The translations under genes and the position numbers were made by a program. A stretch of DNA of 36,301 bases. Source: CAZHGD01 sp964531735 (GTDB lineage: Bacteria; Armatimonadota; UBA10988). Shown piece by piece: positions 9,952 to 18,305 of this stretch; within the stretch, counting starts at the first letter, position 1; each line of letters starts with the position of its first letter. The DNA is taken from positions 1-36,301 of the forward strand of contig CAZHGD010000067.1 in assembly GCA_964531735.1 (NCBI GenBank), written 5' to 3'. The notes under the pieces are model-generated. The model saw only the letters and a list, made by a program, of their open reading frames with translations. It searched no databases and had not been told where the DNA came from.

Positions 9952-11906
9952 GCCGGCCATTGCAGTTGGGCGGTGGCATCGAGCAGCGCGTAGACCTGCT
10001 GGCAGCGGGCGGTCCGCGCCGCCGCCGGCGGCAGCGCCTGTCCCTGGCCATCCACCCACTGCGCCACCGCGATGGCCCGCGGGGCGACCAGCGCGAGCAG
10101 ATCGTCGATGTCGGCGACGGTCAGTAAGCGTGGGATGATGGCCGACTGCCCGGCCTCGGCCAACTCGCCAAAGTCGTCCTGCTCTTTGTACGAGGCGAGT
10201 AACTGGTCGGCGGCGAACCAGGCCAACCGGGGATCGGTGGCTGCGGCGAGCAGCGCCACGAGGCCGTCGAGCAGGCTGCCGTGGGCGGCCACGCCGACTC
10301 GGGTGACCTCCGGTCGGGCCGTGAGCAGGTCGACCGCGCGCCGCACGTCCCAGGCCCGCATGGCGGCAAAGTGCCGCCCCAGCGTGACGCTGGCGAGATA
10401 GGCCTGCCAGTCGCTGCGGCCGGGCTCACCCGCGCGGGTCTCGCCGGTGCCGCGCAGGTCGAGGGCGAAGGTGCCACGTCCCGCGCGCAGATCGGTGGCG
10501 ATGGCGGCTTCGGGCACCGTGCACCGGCCGTCGACACCAAAGCGGATGGTCACCTCACCCGTGCCGCCGGCGGCCGGTCGGTAGAGCACCGCCGGCACGA
10601 TCACGTCGGGTTCGCTGTAGTAGTACAGCGACTCGGCGTGCGCGGGCACCCCGCCGACCGCGGCCTCGACGGTCGCCACCGGGTGGAGCCGCAGCGGCGT
10701 GACGGCGGGCCAGCCGCTGAACAGGTCGGCGAGCGCCTGGCGCAACCGCACGGCCTCGGCGCGCCACGCCGTGGCCGTGGCCACGGCTGGTCGAGGTGGC
10801 AGGTTCGCCGTGTTGGCGCGGTAGACGTCGGTCATGGTCTGCGCGCCGGCGGGCAGACCGTCCGGCAGGCAGCAGATGGTCTCGTCGGTCTCGACGGGCA
10901 CGGCCACTTCACCGGCGTAAGGCGGTGGCAGACCCTTCAGGTGGCGGTCGAACCAGGCGTAGACCGCTTCGCGCATCTCCTGGTTGTAGCCGTGCTCGTC
11001 GAAGCTGGTGAACTGGTCGATCAGGTCGGGCCGACCGAGCGCCTGGTAGATGAGCCGGATGCGGGCCAGGGCCTTGCGTGCGCTGTCGATCCAGAAGCCG
11101 CTGTCGCGGATGCCGTGCACCAGCAGCAGCGCCCGCGGGGCGACCAGCCCGCAGACGTCGACCAGATCGGCGAACCGGCGCAGGCCGGGCACCAACTCAC
11201 AGGTGCAGTACAGCTTGTGCAGGTAGCACTCGCCGAGTTCGACGCTGCAGACCGGCGCCGCGGCAGTGACGCGCTCGTCGAGGGCGGCGAGGTACATGGT
11301 CTGGTTGCCGCCGCCGCTGCACCCGGTGATGCCCAGCCGGTCGGGCAGCACCTCCGGTCGCGCCAGCAGGTAGTCGATGGCCCGCATGTTGTCCCAGAGC
11401 TGAATGCCTTGGGTGCTTTGGCCATACAGCAGCGGCGCGCGGGTGGAGTGGTTCTGCGCGCGGCGGTCCATGTAGCCGACCTTGTCGATGATCAGCCCGA
11501 CGTAGCCCCGCCGCGCGTAGTTGGCCAGGCGGGTCTGGATGCCCGGGTCGTAACGCCCCACGGCGTAGTGACCGTGCGGGCAGAAGATGGCCGGCAGCGG
11601 CTGGTCGGTGTGCGGCCGGTAGAGCGCGCCGGTGACGTGGAAGTCGGGCCGGCTCTCGAAGATGACCTTCTCGATGGTGTAGCCGTCACGCTCGACGGTG
11701 CCGAGCGTCCGCGCGTTGAGCGGTGTGCGTTCGGGCAGGCCACCGAGGGCCTCGAGCAGCGCGGCCCGGACCTGTGGGCGGCGGTGCTGCCAGGTGTCGG
11801 CGTCGGCGGCGAACCCGCGGGCGAGTTGCAGCTCGTCGGACAGGCGGTTGAAGTGGTCCTCCATCTGCTTCGGGTAGCGGGCGGGGAGGACATCGCGGTC
11901 CATCAT
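9948..11906 (-). CDS. Acetyl xylan esterase-like protein with tandem alpha/beta-hydrolase domains
   Basis: The 652-residue product looks like two alpha/beta-hydrolase units in one chain. The first resembles the acetyl xylan esterase (AXE1-like) family: PAIFCPHGHY oxyanion region, nucleophile Ser197 in GITGCSGGGNQ, an acid candidate in VHGIRDSGFW, and His305 in FDEHGYNQEM. The second unit (from about residue 400) keeps the strand pattern, but where the nucleophile elbow should be it reads GVAAHGSLLDG, without a proper G-x-S-x-G, so it is probably non-catalytic. No signal peptide is evident. The ATG at 11906 has GGAG eight bases upstream; a second ATG follows immediately. This is the first gene of a four-gene operon, served by a TTGACA promoter. 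Deacetylation of plant-type polysaccharide fragments is the likely role, by family resemblance only. Confidence 0.82.
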   Translation of the reverse strand: MMDRDVLPARYPKQMEDHFNRLSDELQLARGFAADADTWQHRRPQVRAALLEALGGLPERTPLNARTLGTVERDGYTIEKVIFESRPDFHVTGALYRPHTDQPLPAIFCPHGHYAVGRYDPGIQTRLANYARRGYVGLIIDKVGYMDRRAQNHSTRAPLLYGQSTQGIQLWDNMRAIDYLLARPEVLPDRLGITGCSGGGNQTMYLAALDERVTAAAPVCSVELGECYLHKLYCTCELVPGLRRFADLVDVCGLVAPRALLLVHGIRDSGFWIDSARKALARIRLIYQALGRPDLIDQFTSFDEHGYNQEMREAVYAWFDRHLKGLPPPYAGEVAVPVETDETICCLPDGLPAGAQTMTDVYRANTANLPPRPAVATATAWRAEAVRLRQALADLFSGWPAVTPLRLHPVATVEAAVGGVPAHAESLYYYSEPDVIVPAVLYRPAAGGTGEVTIRFGVDGRCTVPEAAIATDLRAGRGTFALDLRGTGETRAGEPGRSDWQAYLASVTLGRHFAAMRAWDVRRAVDLLTARPEVTRVGVAAHGSLLDGLVALLAAATDPRLAWFAADQLLASYKEQDDFGELAEAGQSAIIPRLLTVADIDDLLALVAPRAIAVAQWVDGQGQALPPAAARTARCQQVYALLDATAQLQWPA

Positions 11907-11928
11907 GCCGGTGGCTCCAGGCGGCGCG

Positions 11929-11958
11929 ATGGTAGCCGCGTTGGCGCGCCGATGTCAA
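11929..11958 (-). promoter_or_regulatory. Sigma70-type promoter of the esterase/hydrolase operon
   Basis: On the minus strand a consensus -35 TTGACA (11953-11958) is followed after 18 bases by TACCAT (11929-11934). Transcription would start near 11922, about 16 bases before the esterase ATG and just upstream of its GGAG. Confidence 0.6.
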
Positions 11959-12008
11959 CGCCGGGCGGCCCGGCTTCGCGAGCGCGAACAAAGTGGTTGG
12001 CTCGGGCG

Positions 12009-12014
12009 TATTAT
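12009..12014 (+). promoter_or_regulatory. Possible -10 of the STN-domain gene
   Basis: TATTAT at 12009-12014 is the only AT-rich -10-like hexamer before the gene starting at 12097. No convincing -35 lies 16-19 bases upstream, where the sequence reads about GAACAA. If used, the 5' untranslated region would be roughly 75 bases. Confidence 0.3.
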
Positions 12015-12096
12015 GGGCATAGGACAGGTTGACTCCCAGACGTGTGCCGGCGTCTGGAGTCTCTGGCGCTCCCTGCACGCCCGCTTGGAGAGTACG

Positions 12097-13251
12097 ATGC
12101 GATTGTGGCGAGGCGTTGGTCTGTTTTTCAGCACGCTGGTGGCTTGGCCGCTGGCGGCGGCACCGGCCGAGGCGGTCCGCGAGGCTGAGGTGCCGAAGGT
12201 GAGCATTGAGTTCACCAAGGTCGAGGTCCGCGAGGCCATGCGGCAATTGGGCGAGCAGACCAAGATCGACTTCATCGTGACCCCTGGCGTGCAAGGCACC
12301 CTGACGGCGAAGTTCGTCAACGAGCGCCTGGACCGCGTGCTGCGCGTCATCGGCGTGGCGCTCGGCTGCGAGGTGCAGTTGGTGGAGGGTGTCTTCGTGC
12401 TGCGCCGGCCGGGCGAGACGAAGGCGGCCGACACGAAGGTTCCGGGTGCAGCGACCGCGGCGGCGACGCCCGCCGCTGGTGCGGGTGCGCTGCTGCCCGG
12501 CACGACGCCGACCACGCCGCTGCCCGACGCGGGCCCGACGGCTCCCGCGGCGCCGCTGGTTGGCGCGGCGGGCGAGACGCCGCCGGTGGCCGCGGCGCCC
12601 GGCAAGCCCACGGGCACGAAGCGCGAGACCATTCCGCTCAAGTACCGGTCGGCCGAAGAGCTGGCCAGGATGCTCGGCGCCGGCTACGTGGACTTCCAGG
12701 GGCGCGTGCACCAGCCGGGCGAGGTGCCGATCATGGCTCCTGGCGCCGGCACGGTGACGACCACCGACCCCTATCGCAACCTGCCGCCGGGCGCGCGGGT
12801 GAGCCGGAACGGCACCATCATGCTGCCGAACGGCACGACCATTCTGCCGTCGGGCGTCATCATCGCGCCGAATGGGACGGTCTACTCGCCGCAGCAGCGG
12901 CCCCAGGCCATCACGGTGCCCTATGGCACCACGCCCCAAAGCCTGCAGAACCAGTGGAGCCCGTACCTGCCGCAGAACAACCGCTACGGCACCATCAACG
13001 GGACGACCATCGGGACCAACCAGGCGGGCACGGTCATCGGCCCGACCACTGTGCGCATCGGCCCGGCGACGGTCATGCTGCCGGGCGTGCAGATCGGCAA
13101 CGGTGGCACGCAACAGATCCCGGTGACGGGCTATCAGGTGCCCCAGGTCTACTACGGCACGACGCCGCCGAATGTGACCTATGGCAAGAAGCCTGGCAAC
13201 TGGACCTACGGTCTGCCGCCGGACTGGCATTTCGTGCCGCCGACGGGGTAG
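12097..13251 (+). CDS. Secretin-like STN-domain protein lacking a secretin barrel
   Basis: The 384-residue product has a signal peptide (MRLWRGVGLFFSTLVAWPLA...) and then a secretin/TonB short N-terminal domain (about residues 33-105): VSIEFTKVEVREAMRQLGEQ, TKIDFIVTPGVQG and VLRVIGVALGCEVQ. This domain packs at the periplasmic face of PilQ/GspD secretins. A Pro/Ala/Thr linker follows, then IPLKYRSAEELARMLG (about 178-194), the start of a secretin N1/NolW-type domain. The rest has no secretin barrel. It is a Gly/Asn/Thr/Pro-rich beta-prone tail with short repeats such as RNGTIML, PNGTTIL, PSGVIIA and PNGTVYS. I chose the ATG at 12097 with GGAG six bases upstream; the longer open frame would precede the signal peptide. 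It could be a periplasmic partner of the pilin-like proteins encoded 17 kb away, but this is inference. Confidence 0.78.
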   Translation: MRLWRGVGLFFSTLVAWPLAAAPAEAVREAEVPKVSIEFTKVEVREAMRQLGEQTKIDFIVTPGVQGTLTAKFVNERLDRVLRVIGVALGCEVQLVEGVFVLRRPGETKAADTKVPGAATAAATPAAGAGALLPGTTPTTPLPDAGPTAPAAPLVGAAGETPPVAAAPGKPTGTKRETIPLKYRSAEELARMLGAGYVDFQGRVHQPGEVPIMAPGAGTVTTTDPYRNLPPGARVSRNGTIMLPNGTTILPSGVIIAPNGTVYSPQQRPQAITVPYGTTPQSLQNQWSPYLPQNNRYGTINGTTIGTNQAGTVIGPTTVRIGPATVMLPGVQIGNGGTQQIPVTGYQVPQVYYGTTPPNVTYGKKPGNWTYGLPPDWHFVPPTG

Positions 13252-13282
13252 GGCAGCCGGTGCGCTGACGGAGCTTGCGAAG

Positions 13283-13312
13283 GCGGGAGCGGACCGGTCG
13301 GTCCGCTCCCGC
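13283..13312. terminator. Bidirectional hairpin terminator
   Basis: GCGGGAGCGGACC (13283-13295) is perfectly complementary to GGTCCGCTCCCGC (13300-13312), with a four-base GGTC loop. It lies between the convergent stop codons at 13251 and 13327, so it can serve both transcripts. There is no T-tract on either side. Confidence 0.75.
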
Positions 13313-13326
13313 GCGGTTGGCGGTGG

Positions 13327-16182
13327 TCACCGCTTCGCGCGCACTTGGTCCGTACGCTCAACGTGCCCCGCGGCGCGCTCGCCCACCGTCTCGTCGAGCA
13401 AGCGCTGCGCCAGGCTCCGCACGTTGGCGCGCTCGTCGTTGAGATACGGCTCAACCACCTCCGGCACCGGTGCGCCGAGAGCGTTGAGCGCTTCGGCCGC
13501 CGCGAGCCGGAGCTGCCAGCGCGTGTCTCGCGGCACTTGGCCCTGCCCGCCCATCGAGTCCTGGAACGCTGCTTCGCCGTGCAGGTCACTGCGGCCCAGC
13601 AGCTCGCGAAGCGGCGCCACCGCGGTGCGGTCGCCGATGCGTCCGAGCGCCCGCACGGCCGCGACCAGCGTGTCCGGCTCGGTGGCCGCATCGGCCACCA
13701 CCGCCAGCAACGCGGGCACCGCCTCGTGGGCACCGATGCGGCCCAGCAGCGGGATCGCCGCCACCCAGCGCGGTGCGCCGCGGATGACCTGATCGGTGCC
13801 GCCCAGTCGCGTCTTCGCGGTCAGCGGCAGCCGCCCGTCGCGCTGCTCCAGGGCGGCCAGCAGCAGGTCGGCGCCGTCGGCCTGGCCGAGCATGGCCAGG
13901 GCCGTCGCGCACCACCAGCGGGTGTCCTCCGACCCGGTGGCCAACCCCTGCCGGAGCGCCGGCACGGCGGCCTCACCGTGGAGGTAGAGCTGCCAGGCAG
14001 CCATGGTCGGATCCTCGCCGGTCAGCGCCGCGACCAGTTCTTCGGGCGTGCCGCGCGGCACCTCGCTCTGCCAGTCGTCCTTCACCGCCCCGGTCTCGCG
14101 CAGCACCGCGCGCAGGCGGGCCACGTCGAGTTGGCGCGGCGTGACACCGCCGCGCGCGGCCAGGCCGGCGGCGGTGCCGGCGGCCTCGCCGACGCGTTGC
14201 ATGTCGCGCTGCATGCGGAACAGCATGTGCGCGTCATGGCTCACGCCCAGCGCGCGGCAACCCATGACCAGGCCGTCCACGCCGGTCGGCAGGAGCGCAC
14301 CATAGGGCACGCCGTGCCGCATGAGGCGGTGCCAGTGCCCGAGCACCCAGCACCACATCATGCCCTCGTCGCTCTCGCTGCCGTAGTCGTAGGCGTGGTT
14401 GTCGTAGTGGCACTGGCCATAGGCGACATCGTGGGCGAAGCTGCGACCGGTGCTCTGGTCAGCCAGGCTGACGATCTGGTCGGCAATGACGTGTCGGCTC
14501 TGCCGCAGGCCGAGCAGCGGCGCGATGTAGAGCATGCGGTTGGCGGCGGTGAAGCCTTCGGCGCGCCAGTAGAGCTGTAGCGCGTGACGCCGAGCGCGCG
14601 TCAGGTCGACCACGTCGGTGGCGTCCACGTACCCCGCGTCGAAGTTGCTCGAGCCGACTTTGTTGCCGCTGAACAGGCCGCAGCTCAGGCTGTACGCGTG
14701 GCTGAGACCGTCGTGCTCGCGCCCAAGGATGAACTGCGCGCCGGCGCGCGCGGCGACATCGCCGTCGCCGGTGGCGTCCACCGTCGCCGCCGCACGATAC
14801 CGTGTCAGGCGGCCCGGCGCCACGGCGAGGATGCCGGTCAGCCGCGTGCCGTCCATCACCACGTCGACCACCGTCTCGCCGTAGCGCACCGTCACGCCGG
14901 CGTCGAGGCACTGCCGCTCCAAGACGATCTTCTTGGCCTCGGGACTGAAGCCGACCACGCGGCCGACACCGGCGTCGGCCGGTACGCCGGCGCCGCGCAC
15001 CATGCGGCCGGTGACCTCGGTCACCTGCTCGTCCAGCTCGTCCTGCAGCCCGCCGCGGACGCCGTGGTAGTAGATGTGGATGCCGCCGTTGGTGCCGATG
15101 CCGCCAAGCGCCCAGCCCGCTTCCAGCAGCACGGTGCGGGCGCCCTGGCGCGCGGCGCCGAGCGCCGCCAACGGGCCACCGGTGCCACCGCCGGCCACCA
15201 GGACGTCGCAGTCGACGTCCATCGCCGCGGGCAACTGGGCCTCGGCCGTGTATAGCGGACGCACCGTGCCGGCCGCGGCCCGCCCGGCAGACGTGCCGCT
15301 GTGGCACAGGTCATCGGGATCGATCCAGCCTTCGCCGGTGACCCAGGCGCCGGCGCCGAAGCAGTTGCCCAGCCGCGGGTGCGCCGCGTCGGCGGTCCTC
15401 AACCGGCGCCCGTTGTGCGGTAGCAGCCGGTGGCTGGTGTGCGAGACCACGGCGCCGGCCAGACCGGGCACGTGCGCGGTGAGCTCGGCCGCGATGGGCC
15501 AGACGGCGAGGCGGGCCTGGTGATGCAGTTCGGCGGGGACCAACTCGCCGTCAAAGGCCGCTCGCCCGGTAGCGGTGACGCACATCTCGCCGGGCCAGGT
15601 GGGTCGCGCGGTCAGTTGGCAGCCGTCGACCTCGCGGTGCAAGCTGGTCAGGTCCTCGCTGGCGTACTGCAGGTAGAGACAGCGCGAGGCGCGGATCTCG
15701 TTCGGCGCGGTGAAAGCGACGCCGGACTCACGGAAGAGCACGCCATCGCCGGTGGCGTCGACCACGGCGCCGGCGGCGATCACATAGCAGCCGTCCTTGC
15801 CGCCGAAGAGCACGCCGGCCGCGTCGCTGCCGTGCTCGACCAGGCGCAGCGGCACGGCGTAGAGCAGCACCTCGATGCCGCGCTCGGCGAGCAGGCGGTC
15901 GACCACCAGCTCGCCAATCGGCGCGTCGAGCCAGCCGCCGCGGACGCCGCCGAGCGCCTGCTGACGCTGGACGATCTCGGCGAACTGCGGGTCGTCGTGC
16001 GTGGCGAAGTCGCCGTGCAGGGCGACGGTCAGCTCGTCGGGCAGGCAGGCGGTGGCGGCGGCCAGGAGGACCTGGTGCCCGGTGGCGCGGGCGGCCAAGG
16101 CGGCGGCCACCGCGCTCCAGCCGTTGCCGACCACCAGAATCTCGGTGGCCAGGCGGGTCGCGATGCGGTCGTTGTGTGCCAT
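13327..16182 (-). CDS. FAD-dependent oxidoreductase: two FAD domains fused to a HEAT-repeat tail
   Basis: A 951-residue three-part protein. Residues 1 to about 315 form a degenerate FAD-oxidoreductase unit starting with ILVVGNGWSAVAAALAARA, a G-x-G-x-x-A variant of the nucleotide loop, with a later VVDATGDGVLFRESG motif. From about residue 321 (MDVDCDVLVAGGGTGGPLA) a second, canonical unit of the same family begins, with GGGTGG, an Ala-Gly-rich helix, and VDATGDGDVAARAG. From about residue 710 the chain becomes paired helices such as AAWQLYLHGEAAVPALRQGL and TRWWCATALAMLGQADGADL, the pattern of HEAT/PBS-lyase-like repeats used for protein contacts. The ATG at 16182 has GGAG nine bases upstream. 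No signal peptide is visible. The gene is monocistronic, between a shared terminator and its own promoter. Substrate is unknown; the FAD-oxidoreductase family acts on diverse carbon compounds. Confidence 0.85.
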   Translation of the reverse strand: MAHNDRIATRLATEILVVGNGWSAVAAALAARATGHQVLLAAATACLPDELTVALHGDFATHDDPQFAEIVQRQQALGGVRGGWLDAPIGELVVDRLLAERGIEVLLYAVPLRLVEHGSDAAGVLFGGKDGCYVIAAGAVVDATGDGVLFRESGVAFTAPNEIRASRCLYLQYASEDLTSLHREVDGCQLTARPTWPGEMCVTATGRAAFDGELVPAELHHQARLAVWPIAAELTAHVPGLAGAVVSHTSHRLLPHNGRRLRTADAAHPRLGNCFGAGAWVTGEGWIDPDDLCHSGTSAGRAAAGTVRPLYTAEAQLPAAMDVDCDVLVAGGGTGGPLAALGAARQGARTVLLEAGWALGGIGTNGGIHIYYHGVRGGLQDELDEQVTEVTGRMVRGAGVPADAGVGRVVGFSPEAKKIVLERQCLDAGVTVRYGETVVDVVMDGTRLTGILAVAPGRLTRYRAAATVDATGDGDVAARAGAQFILGREHDGLSHAYSLSCGLFSGNKVGSSNFDAGYVDATDVVDLTRARRHALQLYWRAEGFTAANRMLYIAPLLGLRQSRHVIADQIVSLADQSTGRSFAHDVAYGQCHYDNHAYDYGSESDEGMMWCWVLGHWHRLMRHGVPYGALLPTGVDGLVMGCRALGVSHDAHMLFRMQRDMQRVGEAAGTAAGLAARGGVTPRQLDVARLRAVLRETGAVKDDWQSEVPRGTPEELVAALTGEDPTMAAWQLYLHGEAAVPALRQGLATGSEDTRWWCATALAMLGQADGADLLLAALEQRDGRLPLTAKTRLGGTDQVIRGAPRWVAAIPLLGRIGAHEAVPALLAVVADAATEPDTLVAAVRALGRIGDRTAVAPLRELLGRSDLHGEAAFQDSMGGQGQVPRDTRWQLRLAAAEALNALGAPVPEVVEPYLNDERANVRSLAQRLLDETVGERAAGHVERTDQVRAKR

Positions 16183-16202
16183 GTGGTGCGGCTCCGAGGC
16201 GT

Positions 16203-16231
16203 AAGGTAGCGATTGCCGCCGCGGCGGTCAA
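16203..16231 (-). promoter_or_regulatory. Promoter of the FAD-FAD-HEAT gene
   Basis: On the minus strand TTGACC (16226-16231) and TACCTT (16203-16208) are separated by 17 bases. The transcript would begin about 15 bases before the ATG at 16182, upstream of its GGAG. Confidence 0.5.
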
Positions 16232-16277
16232 CCGGTGCCGCCCGTCCCAGCATGGCGGATTGCCCGCACCCAATGGC

Positions 16278-16306
16278 TTGTCAGTGCTGGGCGAACGTGA
16301 TAGAAA
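16278..16306 (+). promoter_or_regulatory. Promoter of the small membrane protein/trpB2 operon
   Basis: TTGTCA (16278-16283) and TAGAAA (16301-16306) are spaced by 17 bases, ahead of the gene starting at 16348. Together with the minus-strand promoter at 16203-16231 this makes a compact divergent control region. Confidence 0.5.
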
Positions 16307-16347
16307 GGGGCGACCGCCTGGCCTATCGTGGCGGACCGGAGTCCGTC

Positions 16348-16776
16348 TTGGCTGAACGATTGGTTCGGCTGCTTCGTTTCCTGTGGGGTTGCCTCAGCAC
16401 CGTCGGCGGCGCCGTCGGGTGGTGCTTGGCCACCGTGGGTGGCCAGGTCGCGCGACGCTGGCGTCTTGTCTCCTACGAGCGAGCGGCCCGGACGGCCGAA
16501 TGGCAGCGCCGCGAGGTGTTCGAAAACCTCGGCAAGATGGTCTTCCTGCTGTACAAGAAGAACCTGGTGCGCAACGCGGATCTGCTGGCCGAGTGTGAGA
16601 AGGTGGTCGCTATCGACGTGCGAATCGACGAGGTGTTGGCGCTGGCCGACCGCGTCCGCACCGACCGGCCGGCGGACGCCGAACCGGTACCGATGGTGGC
16701 GGCCACGCCCGTCGAGACGGACGCCGCGGATCCGGCCACCCCGGCGGTTCCGACCTCATCAGCCGCGCCCGCATAG
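16348..16776 (+). CDS. Small putative membrane protein of unknown function, TTG start
   Basis: I do not recognise this 142-residue protein. A hydrophobic stretch RFLWGCLSTVGGAVGWCLAT near the N terminus looks like one membrane segment. A charged, helical middle (NLGKMVFLLYKKNLVRNADL and ECEKVVAIDVRIDEVLALAD) and a Pro/Ala/Thr-rich tail follow. The TTG at 16348 is chosen because GGAG lies six bases upstream; the open frame continues 45 codons upstream but without a ribosome binding site and across the promoter. The trpB2 start is 18 bases after its stop, so the two are probably co-transcribed. Whether it works with TrpB2 is unknown. Confidence 0.6.
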   Translation: MAERLVRLLRFLWGCLSTVGGAVGWCLATVGGQVARRWRLVSYERAARTAEWQRREVFENLGKMVFLLYKKNLVRNADLLAECEKVVAIDVRIDEVLALADRVRTDRPADAEPVPMVAATPVETDAADPATPAVPTSSAAPA

Positions 16777-16794
16777 AAGAGGAGATGCCCGGTC

Positions 16795-18153
16795 ATGTCG
16801 CAGACCCGGAAATTCGTGTTGCCTGAGCACGAAATACCCACCACCTGGTTCAACGTCAAGCCTCACCTCGACCGCCTTCCGGCGCCGCCGCTGCATCCTG
16901 GCACCGGCCAGCCGATTGGTCCTGACGACTTGGCGCCGATCTTCCCCATGGCGCTGATCGAGCAGGAAGTGACCCTGGCGCCGACGGTCGACATCCCGGG
17001 CGAGCTGATCGACATCTACCGCATGTGGCGTCCGACGCCACTGGTCCGCGCGCTGAACTTGGAGCGCGCGCTCGATACGCCGGCCAAGATCTTCTACAAG
17101 TACGAAGGCGTCAGCGCCGCCGGCTCGCACAAGCCGAACACGGCGGTCGCGCAGGCCTTCTACAACAAGCAGCAGGGCCGCATGCGGCTGACCACCGAGA
17201 CCGGCGCCGGGCAGTGGGGCAGTTCACTGGCCATGGCGTGCAGCTTCTTCGGCATGGAATGCGACGTCTGGATGGTGAAGGTCTCGTACCATCAGAAGCC
17301 GGGCCGTCGCGTGCTGATGAACTCCTTCGGCGCGTCGGTGCGGCCGAGCCCGAGCGATGAGACCGAGGCCGGCCGCGCGGTACTCAAGGCCCATCCGGAC
17401 TCGCCGGGCAGCCTCGGCATCGCCATCTCCGAGGCGGTGGAAGCCGCCGCGAAGGACCCCGGCGCGAGCTACTCGCTCGGCTCCGTGCTCGATCACGTCA
17501 TCCTGCACCAGACGGTGGTCGGCCAGGAAGTCATGAAGCAGCTCGAGATGGCCGGCGTCGAACCCGACGTGCTGATCGGTTGCGTCGGTGGCGGCAGCAA
17601 CTTCGGCGGCTTCGCCTTCCCGTTCATCCCGTTCAAGCGCCAGCGCAAGCCGTCGCTGCGGCTGGTGGCCTGCGAGCCGTCGGCCTGCCCGACCATCACC
17701 AAGGGCCGCTACGCGTACGACTTCGGCGACTTGGCCGGTCTGACGCCGTTGCTGATGATGTACACCCTCGGCGCGCAGTATGTGCCGCCGCCCGTGCACG
17801 CCGGCGGGCTCCGCTACCATGCCATGGCGCCGCTGGTCAGCGCGGCGGTGGAGCAGGGGCTGGCCGAAGCCGTGGCGTTCGGCCAGAGCGAAGTGTTCGA
17901 GGCGGCGCTCCAGTTCACGCGCACCGAGGGCATTCTGCCAGCGCCCGAGTCCGCCCACGCGGTGCGCGGCGCCATCAACGAAGCGCTGGCCGCCCGCGAG
18001 GCCGGCGAGTCGCGGGTGATCGTCTTCAACCTCTCCGGTCACGGCTACTTCGATACGTTCTCGTACGAGAAGTACCTGGCCGGCGAGATCGAGGACTACG
18101 ATCATCCCGAGCACGAGATCGAGGAAGCGATGGCGCACCTGCCGAAGGTCTGA
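16795..18153 (+). CDS. trpB2: TrpB2-type tryptophan synthase beta subunit
   Basis: PLP enzyme that joins indole and L-serine (or a phosphorylated serine) to give L-tryptophan. At 452 residues it is longer than the usual TrpB1 (about 400) and carries the extended N terminus of the TrpB2 class, e.g. PEHEIPTTWFNVKPHL and MWRPTPLVRALNLE. Lys113 in GSHKPNTAVAQ is the PLP Schiff-base lysine, and VGGGSNFGG holds the phosphate of the cofactor. RLTTETGAGQWGSS is the class version of the substrate-binding loop. No trpA is adjacent, which fits TrpB2 enzymes that act without strong TrpA coupling and may salvage indole. GGAG lies ten bases before the ATG. A strong hairpin follows the gene. Confidence 0.93.
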   Translation: MSQTRKFVLPEHEIPTTWFNVKPHLDRLPAPPLHPGTGQPIGPDDLAPIFPMALIEQEVTLAPTVDIPGELIDIYRMWRPTPLVRALNLERALDTPAKIFYKYEGVSAAGSHKPNTAVAQAFYNKQQGRMRLTTETGAGQWGSSLAMACSFFGMECDVWMVKVSYHQKPGRRVLMNSFGASVRPSPSDETEAGRAVLKAHPDSPGSLGIAISEAVEAAAKDPGASYSLGSVLDHVILHQTVVGQEVMKQLEMAGVEPDVLIGCVGGGSNFGGFAFPFIPFKRQRKPSLRLVACEPSACPTITKGRYAYDFGDLAGLTPLLMMYTLGAQYVPPPVHAGGLRYHAMAPLVSAAVEQGLAEAVAFGQSEVFEAALQFTRTEGILPAPESAHAVRGAINEALAAREAGESRVIVFNLSGHGYFDTFSYEKYLAGEIEDYDHPEHEIEEAMAHLPKV

Positions 18154-18201
18154 AGTCCTTCGGACAGGTGGTCGAACCGGCGATAGCCGGACGGTGTCGG
18201 T

Positions 18202-18231
18202 GGTGGGGGCGCTGTCCAAGGCGCCCCCACC
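18202..18231 (+). terminator. Rho-independent-like terminator after trpB2
   Basis: GGTGGGGGCGC (18202-18212) pairs perfectly with GCGCCCCCACC (18221-18231) over an eight-base loop. A short TTT at 18235-18237 follows. It separates trpB2 from the pyrG transcript. Confidence 0.75.
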
Positions 18232-18305
18232 GCCTTTGTGACCGGGCTGTTGGCGACGGTCCGGCGGTTGGCAGCGAGTCTGCGCGACGACCAGGAGCGA
18301 TCTAG

